Counted from the first letter of the stretch, positions 15,715-26,288 are shown. The stretch is 64,000 nucleotides of DNA from an uncultured Alphaproteobacteria bacterium (GCA_944392535.1 CALXWY010000002.1:124001-188000), one strand, 5' to 3'. Notes: generated by a model not told the origin, from the letters alone. Translations and numbers: made by a program.

Positions 15715-16161
15715 TTTGTCATACTGGTTAATTAAATGTTGCAAATTCACCAGTTCTGTTTTTATAGCATCACGTTCTTGGGCAAAGCGCTGTTTATCGC
15801 GGGCATAGTCCGCACATTGCGACGCATCATATACATTCGTATCCATACTGATATCACAATTTTCCAATTTATCGTCCAGTTCATCCACACGGTGCGCCAA
15901 TTCATCGCGCCGCTTTAACAATTGCGACAGGCGCAATTTCGCATCACTGTAATTTCGTTGTTTCAGGGCATTGGTCAGAACAGAATCGGCGTGTGATACA
16001 CGTGATAAATCTTGTTCCAATTCGTTTATATATTCTTGGGATTCTTTGATATCTGCACTGTCATTATGGTTACGCGCGGCAAGCGTTTTTGCCACATCCA
16101 GTTCTTGTTTTATATCGCTGATTACATTACCCAGTTTTACTGGTTTTATACTGTTTGCCAT
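15712..16161 (-). CDS. Coiled-coil protein, unknown
   Basis: The 149 residues are nearly all helical with heptads (SQEYINELEQDLSRVSHADS, RRDELAHRVDELDDKLEN, FAQERDAIKTELVNLQHL). There is no signal or membrane segment, so it is probably cytoplasmic. It stands alone between convergent and divergent neighbours. No family is recognised. Confidence 0.72.
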   Translation of the reverse strand: MANSIKPVKLGNVISDIKQELDVAKTLAARNHNDSADIKESQEYINELEQDLSRVSHADSVLTNALKQRNYSDAKLRLSQLLKRRDELAHRVDELDDKLENCDISMDTNVYDASQCADYARDKQRFAQERDAIKTELVNLQHLINQYDK

Positions 16162-16360
16162 ATATCCACCCCATTGTTACCAACAATTATACACTAAAAC
16201 AGGCTGAATTCATATTACTAAAATAAAAATAGCGTTTTTATGGACAACTTTTTGACGCATTTTGTCAATATATAGTTATTGATTCGGTAAATAACACCTA
16301 TATTTTGTGTTTTTATATAAAAAACGAATCATTTCCCATCACAAAAACAGGATTTTTTTG

Positions 16361-16381
16361 ACACAAAAACAGATTTTGTGT
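16361..16381. repeat. Inverted repeat upstream of nrdD
   Basis: ACACAAAA (16361-16368) and TTTTGTGT (16374-16381) form a perfect 8-bp dyad with a 5-base centre, 180 bases upstream of nrdD. It may be a regulator site; no known motif is recognised. Apart from this dyad and the NrdR boxes, nothing else is seen in 16162-16564. Confidence 0.4.
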
Positions 16382-16475
16382 ACAGACATCATGAATCGCA
16401 CCTGATTCAATACCGCAGAAATCCAGCATTTCAAAAAGTAAAGCGAAAAATAAAAAAATTTTTAATTTTTATATG

Positions 16476-16504
16476 TTGTTACAAAAGCCCATATACTATA
16501 TATT
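16476..16504 (+). promoter_or_regulatory. Promoter of the nrdD operon
   Basis: TTGTTA (16476-16481), 17 bases, TATATT (16499-16504). The -10 lies inside the first NrdR-type box. Confidence 0.55.
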
Positions 16505-16539
16505 GTTATCAAAACGGTAAAAAGACCACTATATGTTGT
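16495..16539. promoter_or_regulatory. Tandem NrdR-type boxes
   Basis: ACTATATATTGT (16495-16506) and ACTATATGTTGT (16528-16539) match the NrdR consensus (aCnCwATATwTwGtGt family). Their starts are 33 bases apart, about three helical turns, which is the classic NrdR pair geometry. The first covers the -10 and the second lies just after the predicted start of RNA. NrdR represses ribonucleotide reductase genes when dATP/ATP is high. Confidence 0.7.
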
Positions 16540-16564
16540 AATTTATGAGAATCGGAGTGTAAAA

Positions 16565-18613
16565 ATGTCAGTACCAGGAAACGATAATAAAATTCAAGTG
16601 ATTCCAACATTTAACACCAAACTGGTTGCGATTCAAAAACGCACGGGGGAAACAGTTCCATTTGATGCCAAAAAGATATTTGATGCGATAAGAAAAGCGG
16701 TCGCTGTCACCCATGAAATATCTGATGACCAGACGGCAACAATAACGCAAAATGCCATAAAAAAACTGGAACAACGATTTGCTGATAAAACGCCATCTGT
16801 GGAAAACGCACAAGAATCTGTGATTGAAGCCTTGATGGATGCCCATGCATACAAAACGGCAGAATCATACATTGTATATCGTCAAAAACGCACAGAAATT
16901 CGTGATTCGTACGTTGATGCGGTTGATGTCATAGAAGGCTATGTCGGCGGTTCAAATTGGCGTATCAAGGAAAACGCCAATATCGGTTATTCTATTGGTG
17001 GATTAATTTTAAGAACATCTGAACGGGTAACGGCGGAATATTGGTTGAACCTGTACCCACGCGAAGTTGCCGAAGCGCACAAAAACGCATCTATACACAT
17101 TCATGATTTGGGGTGGCTGACCGGGTATTGCGCCGGGTGGTCACTGCGCGAATTGTTATACGAAGGTTTTAATGGTGTTCCCGGGTATTTACAATGTGCA
17201 CCGGCCCGGCATATGGCAACCGCCATTTCACATATGGTTAATTTCTTGGGGACGCTGCAAAATGAATTTGCTGGTGCCCAGGCGTTTTCATCGGTTGATA
17301 CATACTTGGCACCGTATGTCCGCGTTGATAACATGTCGTATGCCGATGTAAAGAACGCGATGCAAACGCTGGTATTCAATTGTGCAGTGCCATGTCGGTG
17401 GGGAACCCAGACGCCGTTTATCAATTTTACATTTGATTGGACATGTCCCGAAGATTTGAAATCACAACATCCATTTATTGGAAAGCAACAAATGGATTTT
17501 ACATATGGTGATTTACAAACAGAAATGGATATGATTAACAAGGCATTTTTGGAAGTCATGTCCGAAGGTGACGCCATGGGTCGCCCGTTTACATTCCCAA
17601 TTCCGACGTACAATATTACCAAAGATTTTCCATGGGAACATCCGAATGTAAAACCACTGTTTGATTTGGCGGCCAAATATGGTACACCGAATTTTCAAAA
17701 CTTTTTGAATTCGGATTTGAATCCAACGGATGTTCGTTCAATGTGCTGTCGGTTACGTCTGGACGTGCGCGAGTTGTTAAAACGCGGTGGTGGATTATTT
17801 GGTTCGGCGGAAAAGACTGGATCAATCGGCGTTGTAACCATTAACTTGGCCAGACTGGGGTACATACATCGTGGTGACCGTGATGGTTTGTTCCGTGAAT
17901 TAAAACGCTTGCTGGATTTGGCGCGCGATTCATTGGAAATCAAACGTCGCATAATTACCAAGAATATGGAACGCGGACTGTATCCGTTTACACGTCGTTA
18001 TCTGGGGAATTGGAATCACCATTTTTCAACCATTGGTGTAAATGGCGCGAATGAAATGGTTCGCAACTTTACAAATGATAAAGAAAATATTGCGACACCG
18101 ATGGGCAAAAAACTGGTGCTGGATTTAATGGACTTTATACGTGACAACCTGGTCACGTTCCAGGAACAGACGGGTAATTTGTATAATCTGGAAGCAACCC
18201 CCGCCGAAGGGTGTTCGTATCGCTTTGCAAAAACAGATGTTAAAAATTTCCCGGACATTATTACGGCGGGAACGCATGATGCGCCGTACTATACAAATTC
18301 AACGCAATTGCCGGTGAATTACACAGACGATCCGTTTGTCGCACTGGAACATCAAGAAGAACTGCAACGGAAATACACGGGTGGAACAATGTTGCACCTG
18401 TATATGGGTGAACCGGTATCCAGTGGCGAAGCCGCCCAGAAAATCGTGCGCACAATATTTGAAAATTACAAAATTCCGTACATGACGTTAACCCCAACGT
18501 TTTCAATATGTCCAAAACATGGATATATCCCGGGACGTCATGAATTCTGTCCGAAATGCGACGCAGAAATTGCCGCAAATCAAAATACAGAATCAGAACC
18601 AGTTTCACAATAA
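16565..18613 (+). CDS. nrdD: Anaerobic ribonucleoside-triphosphate reductase, catalytic chain without glycyl-radical domain
   Basis: Class III reductase converts NTPs to dNTPs without oxygen. The 682 residues have an N-terminal ATP-cone (about 17-110, RTGETVPFDAKKIFDAIRKA), the ten-stranded barrel (HDLGWLTGYCAGWSLRELL; SMCCRLRLDVRELL) and a C-terminal zinc site C649-x2-H652...C662-x2-C665. The chain then ends after a 17-residue tail. The glycyl-radical segment that normally follows the zinc site is absent here and is encoded by the next ORF, 32 bases downstream. Reading the junction shows no disrupted frame, so this looks like a genuine split. Confidence 0.93.
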   Translation: MSVPGNDNKIQVIPTFNTKLVAIQKRTGETVPFDAKKIFDAIRKAVAVTHEISDDQTATITQNAIKKLEQRFADKTPSVENAQESVIEALMDAHAYKTAESYIVYRQKRTEIRDSYVDAVDVIEGYVGGSNWRIKENANIGYSIGGLILRTSERVTAEYWLNLYPREVAEAHKNASIHIHDLGWLTGYCAGWSLRELLYEGFNGVPGYLQCAPARHMATAISHMVNFLGTLQNEFAGAQAFSSVDTYLAPYVRVDNMSYADVKNAMQTLVFNCAVPCRWGTQTPFINFTFDWTCPEDLKSQHPFIGKQQMDFTYGDLQTEMDMINKAFLEVMSEGDAMGRPFTFPIPTYNITKDFPWEHPNVKPLFDLAAKYGTPNFQNFLNSDLNPTDVRSMCCRLRLDVRELLKRGGGLFGSAEKTGSIGVVTINLARLGYIHRGDRDGLFRELKRLLDLARDSLEIKRRIITKNMERGLYPFTRRYLGNWNHHFSTIGVNGANEMVRNFTNDKENIATPMGKKLVLDLMDFIRDNLVTFQEQTGNLYNLEATPAEGCSYRFAKTDVKNFPDIITAGTHDAPYYTNSTQLPVNYTDDPFVALEHQEELQRKYTGGTMLHLYMGEPVSSGEAAQKIVRTIFENYKIPYMTLTPTFSICPKHGYIPGRHEFCPKCDAEIAANQNTESEPVSQ

Positions 18614-18645
18614 AACAAAAAAAACAGAAAGGGAGGAAAAGTATT

Positions 18646-18834
18646 ATGTCAGCATCAGAAAACACACAAAGAACACCATGTGAAATCTTTTCGCGTTCTA
18701 TGGGTTTTTACAGACCGGTATCTAATTTTAACATTGGAAAATATTCTGAATTCTGTGAACGCAAGACATTTACAGAATCTAATTGTCTGACAACTGGTCA
18801 ACGTCACAGTGAACTGATGAAAAAGGCGGCATAA
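18646..18834 (+). CDS. Separate glycyl-radical domain of anaerobic ribonucleotide reductase
   Basis: This 62-residue protein contains TPCEIFSRSMGFYRPVSNFN followed by GKYSEFCERKTF. In standard NrdD this C-terminal loop reads roughly RVxGYxRPV..WN.GK..EF..R, and its glycine carries the radical; here that is Gly20 in RSMGFYRP. It has its own strong ribosome site (GGGAGG, 9 bases before the ATG). It sits between the truncated nrdD and nrdG. It should dock on NrdD to complete the active site, comparable to GrcA (YfiD) for pyruvate formate-lyase but as an obligatory part. Function is inferred from the motif and position. Confidence 0.88.
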   Translation: MSASENTQRTPCEIFSRSMGFYRPVSNFNIGKYSEFCERKTFTESNCLTTGQRHSELMKKAA

Positions 18835-18839
18835 TAAAA

Positions 18840-19541
18840 ATGCATGAAATTCAGATTGGTGGTTTGGTTTCGTTCACAACAATTGATTATCCGGGAAAAT
18901 TGGCCGCGGTGCTGTTTTTGACAGGTTGTCCATTGCGATGCGCGTATTGTTCAAACACCAATCTGATAAATGTTCGTGACGGCGAATATGACCCGGCAAA
19001 GGTTCTGGAATGGCTGGGGACGCGTGTCGGCAAACTGGAAGCCGTCGTTTTTTCTGGTGGCGAAGCGTTGATGCAGGGCGACGTCGTAATTGAATATATG
19101 CGACGTGTGCGCCAGTTGGGTTTCGCAATCGGATTACATACAAACGGCTTTTATCCAGACACACTGGCACGCGCGGCAGATACAGTTGATTGGATTGGAA
19201 TGGATTACAAAACAACCAGAAATAAATATGCGGATTTAGTTGGGCAAAACATCGCACATGACCATATGATTCGCAGTCTGGCCGTGTGGCAATCAACCGG
19301 CAAGGATTACGAGGTTCGTATCACATGCGATCCGCGATTTGTTACAAAAATGGATTTAATGGAAATTGCAAATGACCTGCATTCACGGGGTGTCAAGAAT
19401 TTTGCGGTTCAGAAATATATTCCTTATTACGAAGACGAAGCGAATACGACGACACCCGATCAACGGGCCCAGTTTTTTAATGATGATAATTTGCGCAACA
19501 CAATAAACAAATTGTTTGATTCTGTCACTTGGCGTGAATAG
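18840..19541 (+). CDS. nrdG: Anaerobic ribonucleotide reductase activating enzyme (radical SAM)
   Basis: NrdG generates the glycyl radical with S-adenosylmethionine and a 4Fe-4S cluster. The 233 residues have LTGCPLRCAYCSN (C-x3-C-x2-C cluster ligands), VVFSGGEALMQ (the GGE SAM motif) and GLHTNGFYPD. The length is that of the longer NrdG/PflA-like type. It starts five bases after the glycyl-radical subunit stop, so the three genes form one operon. Confidence 0.95.
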   Translation: MHEIQIGGLVSFTTIDYPGKLAAVLFLTGCPLRCAYCSNTNLINVRDGEYDPAKVLEWLGTRVGKLEAVVFSGGEALMQGDVVIEYMRRVRQLGFAIGLHTNGFYPDTLARAADTVDWIGMDYKTTRNKYADLVGQNIAHDHMIRSLAVWQSTGKDYEVRITCDPRFVTKMDLMEIANDLHSRGVKNFAVQKYIPYYEDEANTTTPDQRAQFFNDDNLRNTINKLFDSVTWRE

Positions 19542-19568
19542 TTTTTTTCAACACATAAACACGGATGC

Positions 19569-19610
19569 CCCCGCCGTGGGAGTGGCGGGGACACAGGGCG
19601 TGGAAACACG
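19569..19610. other. GC-rich double hairpin after nrdG
   Basis: CCCCGCC (19569-19575) pairs with GGCGGGG (19584-19590). A second hairpin, CGTG-GAAA-CACG (19599-19610), has a GNRA-type loop. No T-tract follows, so it is not an ordinary terminator. Its GC content stands out from the AT-rich flanks. It could be a transcript-end structure or a small palindromic repeat. Confidence 0.45.
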
Positions 19611-19621
19611 TAAAAAATAGT

Positions 19622-20065
19622 TTAATTTTGGTAATACGCGGCGGATGTGCATGTCCAACTGCCGGTGCTGTCACTGCTGGTTAATTGATTGGCGGGAATA
19701 TAACATGATGTTATTCCGCCACTGCCGTCTTCGCTGGTTCCGGGACGGGGGCAAGAATAACACCCGTTGTTATAGTAGTTACCGGCACCACAACCTGCTT
19801 TGCATTCATAATATACACAAGTGGAATTTCCGATTTGATGTGATATGCGTCTGTAATCCGAATTACATGTGTCGCACGATGTGTATTTTAACCCGTTGTC
19901 ACACACATACGATGTTTTTGCGCATGATCCGGCAGGTCCGACACCGTTGTTAACGGGTGTATCAAATGACGAGCACATACACCCCACCGGCGTCACCGGA
20001 ATTGCATTGGCGCAAAATGGAAATAACATCATTGCTGAAAGCAAACCACCGTTTAGATTCGGCAA
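19622..20065 (-). CDS. Cys-rich secreted protein
   Basis: The 147-residue precursor begins with a signal peptide (LLSAMMLFPFCANA, cut before IPVTPVGC) and has about 17 cysteines in short loops: GCMCSSFD, SCDTCNSDYRR, CVYYECKAGCGAGNYYNNGC and CYSCPRPGTSEDG. The pattern recalls growth-factor-receptor-type Cys-rich modules. There is no ATG at the N-terminus; a TTG at 20065 or 20044, or the ATG at 20032, must be used. No family is recognised; extracellular location is inferred. Confidence 0.68.
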   Translation of the reverse strand: MPNLNGGLLSAMMLFPFCANAIPVTPVGCMCSSFDTPVNNGVGPAGSCAKTSYVCDNGLKYTSCDTCNSDYRRISHQIGNSTCVYYECKAGCGAGNYYNNGCYSCPRPGTSEDGSGGITSCYIPANQLTSSDSTGSWTCTSAAYYQN

Positions 20066-20113
20066 AAAACTGGATATAAAAAATGCAGAATTCTGGGATT
20101 TTTACAAAAATAA

Positions 20114-20138
20114 AAACCGCCATTATAAACGGTGGTTT
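20114..20138 (-). terminator. Terminator downstream of ligA
   Basis: On the reverse strand AAACCACC pairs with GGCGGTTT and is followed by a T-rich run, about 150 bases after the ligA stop. Confidence 0.65.
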
Positions 20139-20291
20139 AGATTAGGCATTAATTTATGCTTTTATTCTATATTTATCTGAATTTTATGTCAACAAAAATA
20201 AAACGCATAACTTTGTCGCGCATCATCTCAATCTGGCTTTGCGGCGATATATACCGTAACAATTGCACATTGATAAACAGACGAAAATAAT

Positions 20292-22587
<2,296 letters not shown>

Positions 22588-22693
22588 TATTACCCCCCTA
22601 TCCCGTTATTTTATTGATTTTTTAGGACTGTATTCTAATTATGATTGAATATTTTCAAAAAATCAATTATTTTTTATCAGAAAATATTCATAA

Positions 22694-22720
22694 AAAATCC
22701 CGCCAAACGGCGGGACGTTT
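22694..22720 (-). terminator. Terminator of fabI
   Basis: On the reverse strand GTCCCGCC pairs with GGCGGGAT around GTTT, then a run of T, 20 bases after the fabI stop. Confidence 0.8.
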
Positions 22721-22738
22721 TTATCTGTAAATGATATT

Positions 22739-23560
22739 TTACTGATTGTTTTGTTCGTCCAATCCGCGTAACAAAACGTCTTTCAAATCATTTGGTATCA
22801 TCCCAGTCGTGGAATATCCACAATCAACATGATGCACTTCGCCAGTGACCGCACTGGACAAATCACTGAACAAATACACGGCCGCCCCAGATACATCATC
22901 CAATGTCATATTGCGACGCAGTGGGGTCTGTTCGGCATTCAGACGCAGCATGGATTTCATGCCGCCAACACCAGATGATGCCAACGTCATAATCGGACCC
23001 GCACTGATTGCGTTAATGCGGATTTTATCACGTCCCAAATCTGATGCCAGATAACGAACACTGCTGTCCAGGGCGGATTTCGCCACACCCATAACATTAT
23101 AGTTCGGCACAGACTTTTCCCCGCCATAGTATGTTAATGTCACAATACTGCCCCCGTCGGTCATCAGTTTTGATGCACGACGCGTCAAATCAACCAACGA
23201 ATATACCGAAACATCCATCGTGTTTTTAAAATTCGCACGCGTTGTGTCGGCATAACGACCGGTCAGTTCATTCTTGTCTGAAAATGCAATCGCATGCAGC
23301 ATGCCGTCTAAATGCCCCCATTCCCGTTCAATATTCGCAAACAAAGAATCCATTTGTTCGTCATTTTGAACGTTGCATTCCTGGACAAATTTTGCCCCGA
23401 TTGATTCTGCCAGTGGACGTACGCGTTTTTCCAAATTTGGCATCGCATACGGCATGGCGATTTCAGCACCTTCGTCATGGGCACGCTTTGCAATTGCCCA
23501 CGCCATAGACCAATCATTTGCAACACCAGTAATTAAAATCTTTTTTCCTTTTAATAACAT
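22739..23560 (-). CDS. fabI: Enoyl-[acyl-carrier-protein] reductase
   Basis: FabI performs the NADH-dependent last step of fatty acid elongation. The 273 residues have the nucleotide-binding start KKILITGVANDWSMAWAIAK, the HAIAFSDK segment, and the catalytic Tyr-x6-Lys in PNYNVMGVAKSALD. The substrate-loop region ISAGPIMTLASSGVGG is typical. ATG 23560 with AGAGGAA upstream is the start. The longer open frame to 23803 runs through tRNA-Asn and is discarded. Confidence 0.95.
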   Translation of the reverse strand: MLLKGKKILITGVANDWSMAWAIAKRAHDEGAEIAMPYAMPNLEKRVRPLAESIGAKFVQECNVQNDEQMDSLFANIEREWGHLDGMLHAIAFSDKNELTGRYADTTRANFKNTMDVSVYSLVDLTRRASKLMTDGGSIVTLTYYGGEKSVPNYNVMGVAKSALDSSVRYLASDLGRDKIRINAISAGPIMTLASSGVGGMKSMLRLNAEQTPLRRNMTLDDVSGAAVYLFSDLSSAVTGEVHHVDCGYSTTGMIPNDLKDVLLRGLDEQNNQ

Positions 23561-23595
23561 TTTGCTTCCTCTATGTTTTTTATTGGACGGGTAAA

Positions 23596-23624
23596 AATAT
23601 AGCACTAAAAAAGTAAAATCGCAA
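23596..23624 (-). promoter_or_regulatory. Promoter of fabI
   Basis: On the reverse strand: TTGCGA (23624-23619), 17 bases, TATATT (23601-23596), 36 bases before the ATG. Confidence 0.6.
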
Positions 23625-23640
23625 CGGATAAAAAAAGTAC

Positions 23641-23669
23641 TTGAAATCGGATAAAAAAGGTTATATGAT
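23641..23669 (+). promoter_or_regulatory. Promoter of tRNA-Asn
   Basis: TTGAAA (23641-23646), 17 bases, TATGAT (23664-23669), 12 bases before the mature tRNA. Confidence 0.65.
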
Positions 23670-23680
23670 ATGCGGGCTGT

Positions 23681-23756
23681 TCGGGCATAGTTCAGTCGGT
23701 AGAACAACGGACTGTTAATCCGTATGTCACTGGTTCGAGTCCAGTTGCCCGAGCCA
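23681..23756 (+). tRNA. tRNA-Asn (GUU)
   Basis: The acceptor TCGGGCA pairs with TGCCCGA, the anticodon loop is CTGTTAA (anticodon GTT), the T-loop is GGTTCGAGTCC and CCA is encoded. It is the last core feature before the accessory island and a plausible integration target. Confidence 0.95.
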
Positions 23757-23762
23757 AGATTT

Positions 23763-23786
23763 ACCGCAGATTTCTGCGGTTTTTTG
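23763..23786 (+). terminator. Terminator of tRNA-Asn
   Basis: ACCGCAGA pairs with TCTGCGGT, followed by six T. Confidence 0.85.
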
Positions 23787-24022
23787 TTTGTTTTGCGATT
23801 CAAAAAATGTGTTAAATTTACGCATCTAAATTGGTCTAAATAGGTCTAGTTTTGCCCCTAGGTTACATATTCTTACACAGACATTTGCCGCCCAGACTGC
23901 AAATTTGTGGTCAGTAATTTACTGCTGAAATCTGTCCTGATTTCACAATAGATGTCTGCGTGATTCAATCTTGTTCAAGGCATCCATTGGTGTTAAAATT
24001 TAACATTTATCCGGGTCTGTCG
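23787..24022. other. Non-coding junction between core and island
   Basis: No gene is seen. It holds two GGTCTA copies (23833-23838, 23843-23848), the reverse complement of the CTAGAC motif near the HTH gene at 1572. Base composition and codon style change after this stretch. No duplicated tRNA-Asn end is present in the window. Confidence 0.4.
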
Positions 24023-24051
24023 TTGACTTGTAAATCTTTTCATTGTAGGAT
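24023..24051 (+). promoter_or_regulatory. Promoter of the ADP-ribose hydrolase operon
   Basis: TTGACT (24023-24028), 17 bases, TAGGAT (24046-24051), 18 bases before the start codon. Confidence 0.55.
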
Positions 24052-24069
24052 TTTCAAAAAGGGGTTGTG

Positions 24070-25359
24070 ATGTTATATGGTGCGCTTGTCGGTGATATTG
24101 TTGGTTCAAAATACGAATTCAACAACATCAAGACCAAGGATTTTCAGCTGTTTGCCCATGACTGTAATTTTACAGATGATTCTGTTATGACCCTTGCTGT
24201 GGCCCAAGCGATTATGGTCAGTCGCAAGGACGGCACAGATTTGGCATCTGCGACTATTAAAGCCATGAAAGCCCTCGGCAATGTTTACCCATGGGGCTAT
24301 GGGTACATGTTCAAGTGTTGGTTGGCGGCCAGGGATCCGCAGCCGTATAACAGCTGGGGCAACGGTTCTGCCATGCGTGTCAGTGCCGTTGGCTGGGTCG
24401 GACAAACACTTGATGAAGTTAAACGCATGTCTTATGCAGTGACCGCTATCACCCATAATCACCCCGAAGGGATAAAAGGCGCAGAAGCAACCGCAGTGGC
24501 GGTGTTCTTGGCCCGCACTGGTCACAGCAAGGATGAAATCCGTCAGTATATCTGTGATAATTATTATCAAATTGATTTTACTTTGGATGAAATTCGGGAT
24601 AGTTATCAGTTTAACGAATCCTGCCAGGGAACTGTTCCGCAGGCTCTGCAAGCATTCTTTGAATCCACATCATTTGAAGATGCCATACGTAATGCCATAT
24701 CAATTGGCGGCGACAGCGACACACTTGGTGCAATTACAGGTGCTGTTGCTGAGGCTTATTATGGGGTGCCAGAGAAGATAAAAAGTTTGGCCAACTCATA
24801 TCTACCTGCCGATCTTCGTGGCATTGTGGACGAGTTTAACCACGAATTCAAGAAGACTGGTATTTATGTTGACTTGGTGGATATTACAAAACTGGCGGTG
24901 GATGCCATTGTGAATGCTGCCAACGAAACCCTGTTGGGTGGCGGTGGTGTTGATTATGCAATTCACAAAGCCGCAGGTCCTGAACTGCTGGCAGAATGCA
25001 GAACTTTGAACGGTTGCCAAACCGGTCATTCCAAAATTACCAAGGGGTATAACCTGCCTGCTAAATATGTTATTCATACTGTCGGTCCGGTATATGATTA
25101 TTATATGCCGGACGAAGCAGCAGAATTATTGCACAGTTGTTATACATCCGCTTTAGATCTGGCGAAAGAATACGGATGTCGCACAATTGCTTTTCCGGCG
25201 ATATCGTGTGGCGCATACAGATTCCCATACCAAGATGCCGTTCGGATTGCCGTTCAAGCCGTTCGTTCATATCCTGATTTAGACAGGCATTTTGATAGTA
25301 TCGTTTTTGCGGTGTTTTCTGAAAACCTGTATAACCTGTACAAGGACGAATTACTATAA
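24070..25359 (+). CDS. ADP-ribosylglycohydrolase-macrodomain fusion
   Basis: Two ADP-ribose-processing domains are joined in one 429-residue chain. Residues 1-255 are DraG/ARH-like: [14 protein letters not shown], the metal motif [11 protein letters not shown] and the second metal motif [20 protein letters not shown]. Residues about 270-429 are a macrodomain: [40 protein letters not shown] and [14 protein letters not shown]. Both should remove or bind ADP-ribose from proteins or nucleic acid. ATG 24070 is chosen over GTG 24067 from the spacing to AAGGGG. It is first of three co-directional genes. No ADP-ribosyltransferase partner is visible. The domain calls are firm; the role is inferred. 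Confidence 0.93.
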   Translation: MLYGALVGDIVGSKYEFNNIKTKDFQLFAHDCNFTDDSVMTLAVAQAIMVSRKDGTDLASATIKAMKALGNVYPWGYGYMFKCWLAARDPQPYNSWGNGSAMRVSAVGWVGQTLDEVKRMSYAVTAITHNHPEGIKGAEATAVAVFLARTGHSKDEIRQYICDNYYQIDFTLDEIRDSYQFNESCQGTVPQALQAFFESTSFEDAIRNAISIGGDSDTLGAITGAVAEAYYGVPEKIKSLANSYLPADLRGIVDEFNHEFKKTGIYVDLVDITKLAVDAIVNAANETLLGGGGVDYAIHKAAGPELLAECRTLNGCQTGHSKITKGYNLPAKYVIHTVGPVYDYYMPDEAAELLHSCYTSALDLAKEYGCRTIAFPAISCGAYRFPYQDAVRIAVQAVRSYPDLDRHFDSIVFAVFSENLYNLYKDELL

Positions 25360-25382
25360 CACTGATACCATAAGGATAAAAA

Positions 25383-25859
25383 ATGCCATTACCTAAAAAA
25401 ACGAAAGAAGAAATGCAAGAATTTCATGACCGGGCGGAAGAACGCCGAACCCATCAACGTGCTGTATATGTAGCTGAATGCTTTAAAAACATGTTCGAGA
25501 TTTGTCGAACCCGTTGCGCTAATTGTGGTGACCTTTATGGTGCTGGGTGCATGGGATGTACATTTGGTGCTGGTGTTGGCATATTGGAATTGTTGTTTGA
25601 AAAATTTAGTAAAATAGCCCCTGAAGCGGCCAACGAAGTTATGCCTGCGGGTCATGGCAATCGTGATTCTGACTTTCGTCATCCATTATTTGCAAAAGAT
25701 GACTTTACAACGTTCACAACAAACCTGGCATTAAGCGCAGCCGCAACGGAAATATACTTGTTTCTAAAAGACCATGGAGAAGATTGGGGTGATGATTATG
25801 AGTTTAATGCTTATTTCAAACCGTTTATGACAGAATATTTTGAAAAACACAAAAGGTAG
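25383..25859 (+). CDS. Unknown protein with a Cys cluster
   Basis: The 158 residues have a charged helical N-terminus (PKKTKEEMQEFHDRAEERR), a Cys-rich centre at about 40-59 (CRTRCANCGDLYGAGCMGC) that could bind metal, and a helical C-terminus. It lies 23 bases after the ADP-ribosylglycohydrolase fusion, so it is probably in the same operon. No family is recognised. Confidence 0.65.
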   Translation: MPLPKKTKEEMQEFHDRAEERRTHQRAVYVAECFKNMFEICRTRCANCGDLYGAGCMGCTFGAGVGILELLFEKFSKIAPEAANEVMPAGHGNRDSDFRHPLFAKDDFTTFTTNLALSAAATEIYLFLKDHGEDWGDDYEFNAYFKPFMTEYFEKHKR

Positions 25860-25899
25860 TAATTCTAGTTTGCTCGAATTCAAAGAAAGTGAGTGAGAC

Positions 25900-26277
25900 A
25901 TGTCAGAAAGTGGTTCGATCATAGAAATTACGTCTGCTGCTATTAAGTTGGCAAAAAAAACTATGCACTATCGGATTGCTACTCGTGGGATAGTTTTCTT
26001 GGACCCGATTAGCCAATATGAAGTCCTTATCAGTGTTTACTATCCAAATTCACAAATGTCAATAGGTGCCAGAGTTCCTGCTATGGTTCAGGGCCAAGGC
26101 CGAATTGTCATCCCTTATAGTGATTTTTGGCGCATTATTGCCCATATTGATGCCATGACATTGCACATGGAAGGCAAGTTCCTTATAGTGCAATGCAAAG
26201 GAACCTCTGCAAAAATTCCATTTTATATCCGCAAGAATTATCTGAAGTATCGTGAAGCCCAAACAATTGACCTGTAA
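25900..26277 (+). CDS. Unknown 125-residue protein
   Basis: It is a compact alpha/beta protein (IIEITSAAIKLAKKTMHYR, GRIVIPYSDFWRIIAHIDAM, GKFLIVQCKGTSAKIPFYIR) with no signal or membrane segment. It follows the Cys-cluster gene by 40 bases and is third in the operon. No family is recognised. It converges on the DUF2779 gene, with a gap of 11 bases. Confidence 0.62.
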   Translation: MSESGSIIEITSAAIKLAKKTMHYRIATRGIVFLDPISQYEVLISVYYPNSQMSIGARVPAMVQGQGRIVIPYSDFWRIIAHIDAMTLHMEGKFLIVQCKGTSAKIPFYIRKNYLKYREAQTIDL

Positions 26278-26288
26278 TACTGGCAACT

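Noticed and set aside
16281-16300. Possible FNR/anaerobox upstream of nrdD
   Set aside because: Only one half-site (TTGAT) is present; the second half does not match ATCAA.
16468-16479. A third NrdR-like box (TTTATATGTTGT)
   Set aside because: Only half of it matches, and its 27-base offset from the next box does not fit three helical turns.
18600-18650. Sequencing frameshift as the cause of the nrdD split
   Set aside because: The first chain ends in a normal stop, a 32-base gap with GGGAGG follows, and no one- or two-base change joins the frames smoothly. It is still listed as a test in the finding.
23561-23803. N-terminal extension of FabI by 81 residues
   Set aside because: It translates tRNA-Asn, its promoter and the fabI promoter; the real start at 23560 has a good ribosome site.
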